14,402 nucleotides of DNA from assembly GCA_009602725.1 (NCBI GenBank), contig WELB01000059.1, forward strand, positions 1-14,402, written 5' to 3'. The notes under the pieces are model-generated. The model did not search any database. It saw only the letters and a program-made list of their open reading frames with translations, and was not told the DNA's origin. Both the position numbers and the translations under genes were made by a program. Positions 14,086 through 14,402 of this stretch are shown here, piece after piece (the stretch's first letter is position 1; every line of letters starts with the position of its first letter). The stretch comes from Spirogloea muscicola. Its lineage: Eukaryota; Streptophyta; Zygnematophyceae; Spirogloeales; Spirogloeaceae.

Positions 14086-14402
14086 ACTGCAGAGCACGTA
14101 GACGAGGCAGGGGGAAGCTGAGTGCCCACGAGCAACGGCGGAAGGGGGACGCTTCCAGTGGAGGGAACTCGCCCATCGCCTCCCACAAGCCGCGGGGCCC
14201 CGGCCCGGCGCCGCCTGCGCCACGCGGCGCGCAGGCCGGTGAGCCCGCCGCGCAACGCGCCGCAAGAGTCGCCGGGGCCGGGGGTCAAGCACGTCTCCGC
14301 GCGCACGTGCTGTCCACGTGTCGTGCCGCGCCCGGTCAACGCGGCCGCCCGGTTGCTCGCCACGCGGCCTCCGCTCGCGTGGCCGCGCGGCCTGCTGTCG
14401 CC
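14086..14402. other. GC-rich right end, possible promoter of a gene beyond the window
   Basis: After the purine-rich repeats the composition changes sharply to very GC-rich. Frames are open on both strands, but I recognise no protein. The two G-boxes at 14304 and 14315 suggest promoter or 5' UTR sequence of a gene lying outside the window. Confidence 0.4.
14304..14320. promoter_or_regulatory. Paired G-box (CACGTG) sites
   Basis: Two CACGTG palindromes at 14304-14309 and 14315-14320, 11 bases apart, about one helical turn. CACGTG is the core site for plant and algal bZIP and bHLH factors. In GC-rich DNA the hexamer can arise by chance, but the close, in-phase pairing makes function more plausible. 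Confidence 0.4.

Noticed and set aside
13626-14363. 245-codon minus-strand frame as a gene
   Set aside because: Made of tandem hairpin units in rotating frames; a repeat artefact.

Overview
The window looks like nuclear DNA of a GC-rich green alga (Chlorophyta, perhaps Trebouxiophyceae). The lineage is inferred from four things. The genes are dense in introns with GT-AG borders. The proteins resemble land-plant homologues. Degenerate plant/green-algal TTTAGGG telomere motifs occur at three sites. Two decayed organelle tRNAs sit in an intron. No prokaryotic features were seen.

Layout. (1) 1-6483, + strand: a glycoside hydrolase family 3 beta-xylosidase/arabinofuranosidase of the plant BXL type. 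Its 5' end lies outside the window. I could reconstruct 19 exons that join in frame to 712 codons plus a stop. (2) 6484-7646: intergenic DNA with a telomere-like patch and a degenerate tRNA-like segment. (3) 7647-11544, + strand: a homologue of the splicing/exon-junction protein pinin, 10 exons and 511 aa, in which every intron is phase 0. Its first intron holds a (CT)n microsatellite ending in the only N of the window, a possible minus-strand exon, and a complete two-exon gene for the plant-type mitochondrial ATP synthase 6 kDa subunit (8281-8592). That gene is on the same strand and ends 26 bases before pinin exon 2. Pinin intron 2 carries two decayed tRNAs, Ile(GAU) and Gly(GCC), probably a nuclear insertion of mitochondrial DNA. 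Intron 3 carries telomere-like repeats. (4) 11545-12590: no recognised gene. (5) 12590-14085: a purine-rich field of hairpin-bearing repeats. Embedded in it is the frameshifted C-terminal end of a non-LTR retrotransposon protein on the minus strand, with a second 5'-truncated copy of its tail. (6) 14086-14402: GC-rich sequence with two G-boxes and no recognised gene.

The three protein genes have unrelated jobs: cell-wall sugar hydrolysis, nuclear mRNA processing and mitochondrial ATP synthesis. The strongest unusual signal is the same-strand nesting of a respiratory-chain gene inside a splicing-factor intron. Next come the repair-type scars (telomere motifs and organelle tRNAs) within introns, and the retroelement/hairpin repeat field. 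I found no evidence for a new multi-gene system. All exon borders come from reading splice signals and comparing with remembered family motifs, without any alignment or transcript data.
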